A stretch of DNA of 64,000 nucleotides from positions 1 through 64,000 of the forward strand of contig NZ_JAHTBL010000009.1 of assembly GCF_020177595.1 (NCBI RefSeq), read 5' to 3'. The notes under the pieces were generated by a model, which was not told the DNA's origin, did not search any database, and saw only the letters and a list, made by a program, of their open reading frames with translations. Shown here piece by piece: positions 63,342 to 64,000 of this stretch. How positions within the stretch are numbered: position 1 is the stretch's first letter; the number at the start of each line of letters is the position of its first letter. The DNA is from Cognatishimia sp. MH4019 (GTDB taxonomy: Bacteria; Pseudomonadota; Alphaproteobacteria; Rhodobacterales; Rhodobacteraceae). A program made the position numbers and the translations under genes.

Positions 63342-64000
63342 TGGAGCGCCTCGCGGAGGGCTGCAACCTCGGACGCGGGAACCTTGGGGAGGGACGCGCC
63401 AAACCAAAGGGGCTTGAGATGGTGCTTGACGCTGCGGGGCAAGGCCGCGCGGAGGGCGGTCTTTAGGCCGCAGCGATGCAAGGCGGCGTTAAGCGCGGGG
63501 AGGCGTGGCGCGGCGCTGGCATTGCGCGCGGTCTGGGTGAGATCGAAACCGGTTGGGTCGATGTCGAGCCAGCGTGCGATATGGGTCAGCGCCTTTTGCG
63601 GCGCGGCGATCATGTCTTCGAACCGCAGCAAACATATCCGGTTTTCGTGAAATGTTTGCTGGTAGCGGGCGACGGCCTCTGCCTGCCGGGACGGGCGCAG
63701 CAGATAGCGGCCGGCGAGAGGGAGGGTTTCTTCCTGCTCGGCCCGTAATTCAGACGCGAGAGAGGCACGAGTTCGGCCCGTTCGGCGGGCGAGATGGTAA
63801 TGCGACAGCGCGCGTTGCAATGGGTCGCGGGTCAGTATGATCAGCTTGGCGTCAGGGCAGGCCGTGCGGATCAGCGCCGGGGCCTGAGGGCACGCGAGAT
63901 AGCTGGTGGAGGCGTCGAGCCTGTAGCGCTGGGTCAGCGGTGCAAAGAGGGCCGCGTAATGGGCCGGCTCGCGAAAGACGGCGAATTGCATCGCGATCGG
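63338..64000 (-). CDS. Sulfotransferase, N-terminus beyond the window
   Basis: The visible 220 residues contain the sulfotransferase 3'-phosphate-binding strand and helix KLIILTRDPLQRALSHYHLARRTG (Arg and Ser contacting PAPS) and the later RICLLRFEDMIAAPQKALTHIARWLDI. The frame stays open to the right edge, and the 5'-phosphosulfate loop expected near the N-terminus is not in the window, so the gene is partial only because of the edge. It would transfer sulfate from PAPS to a sugar of the polysaccharide. It starts the visible part of the flippase-polymerase-GT operon. Confidence 0.85.
   Translation of the reverse strand, partial: PIAMQFAVFREPAHYAALFAPLTQRYRLDASTSYLACPQAPALIRTACPDAKLIILTRDPLQRALSHYHLARRTGRTRASLASELRAEQEETLPLAGRYLLRPSRQAEAVARYQQTFHENRICLLRFEDMIAAPQKALTHIARWLDIDPTGFDLTQTARNASAAPRLPALNAALHRCGLKTALRAALPRSVKHHLKPLWFGASLPKVPASEVAALREALQ

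Overview
The window is GC-rich and looks like an extrachromosomal replicon (plasmid or chromid) of a marine alphaproteobacterium of the Rhodobacterales/Roseobacter type. The reasons are a parA-parB-rep module with a candidate origin at 51.3-55.8 kb, alphaproteobacterial operon types (glpSTPQV glycerol ABC importer, split mnhABCDEFG antiporter), and the GCCTCCGGCGGG-type extragenic element. The lineage is inferred from gene content and not tested by alignment.

Layout: (1) 0-2.4 kb, minus strand: galE and a glycosyltransferase cut short by an IS3-type insertion sequence that runs off the left edge. (2) 2.5-8.2 kb, minus: a complete seven-gene Mrp/Mnh cation/proton antiporter, divergent from an OxyR-like LysR regulator that lacks the peroxidatic cysteine. 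(3) 9.4-12.1 kb: a YcaQ-type DNA glycosylase flanked by two near-identical 60-bp extragenic repeats, then a UbiB/ABC1 atypical kinase. (4) 12.3-29.0 kb: a type I secretion island. A plus-strand sulfatase fused to RTX repeats meets, tail to tail, a five-gene minus-strand operon. That operon encodes an unrecognised 217-residue protein, a 3090-residue RTX protein with an internal Hint (intein-like) domain, a PrtD-type ABC exporter, its HlyD-type adaptor and a HlyC-type lysine acyltransferase. (5) 29.3-41.1 kb: glycerol / glycerol-3-phosphate catabolism (glpR, glpD, glpSTPQ, two small genes, glpV, glpK, and an iron-type alcohol dehydrogenase). (6) 41.3-47.4 kb, minus: a glycine-rich autotransporter in one overlapping operon with a NarL-type response regulator and its sensor kinase. 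Two copies of a palindrome lie upstream. (7) 48.2-51.1 kb: metallophosphoesterase, UDP-glucose dehydrogenase and a Tat-exported MsrB. (8) 51.1-55.8 kb: replication and partition module with parS-like palindromes, a DnaA box, iteron-like repeats and a Rep_3-type initiator. (9) 55.9-64.0 kb: exopolysaccharide genes (SQD1-like UDP-sulfoquinovose synthase, Wzc-type tyrosine kinase, priming sugar transferase, Wzx-like flippase, Wzy-like polymerase/ligase, GT4 glycosyltransferase, and a sulfotransferase cut by the right edge).

How the parts may work together (inference): the replicon carries surface functions, namely a possibly sulfated or sulfonated polysaccharide, an autotransporter with its own two-component system, and a type I exporter serving two RTX proteins. 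It also carries a glycerol uptake pathway and ion homeostasis. The best candidate for an undescribed system is the RTX-Hint/acyltransferase operon at 15.5-29.0 kb. It joins a toxin-activating acyltransferase, an internal Hint domain without a +1 splicing nucleophile, two glycine-rich hydrophobic segments and an orphan coupled upstream protein.
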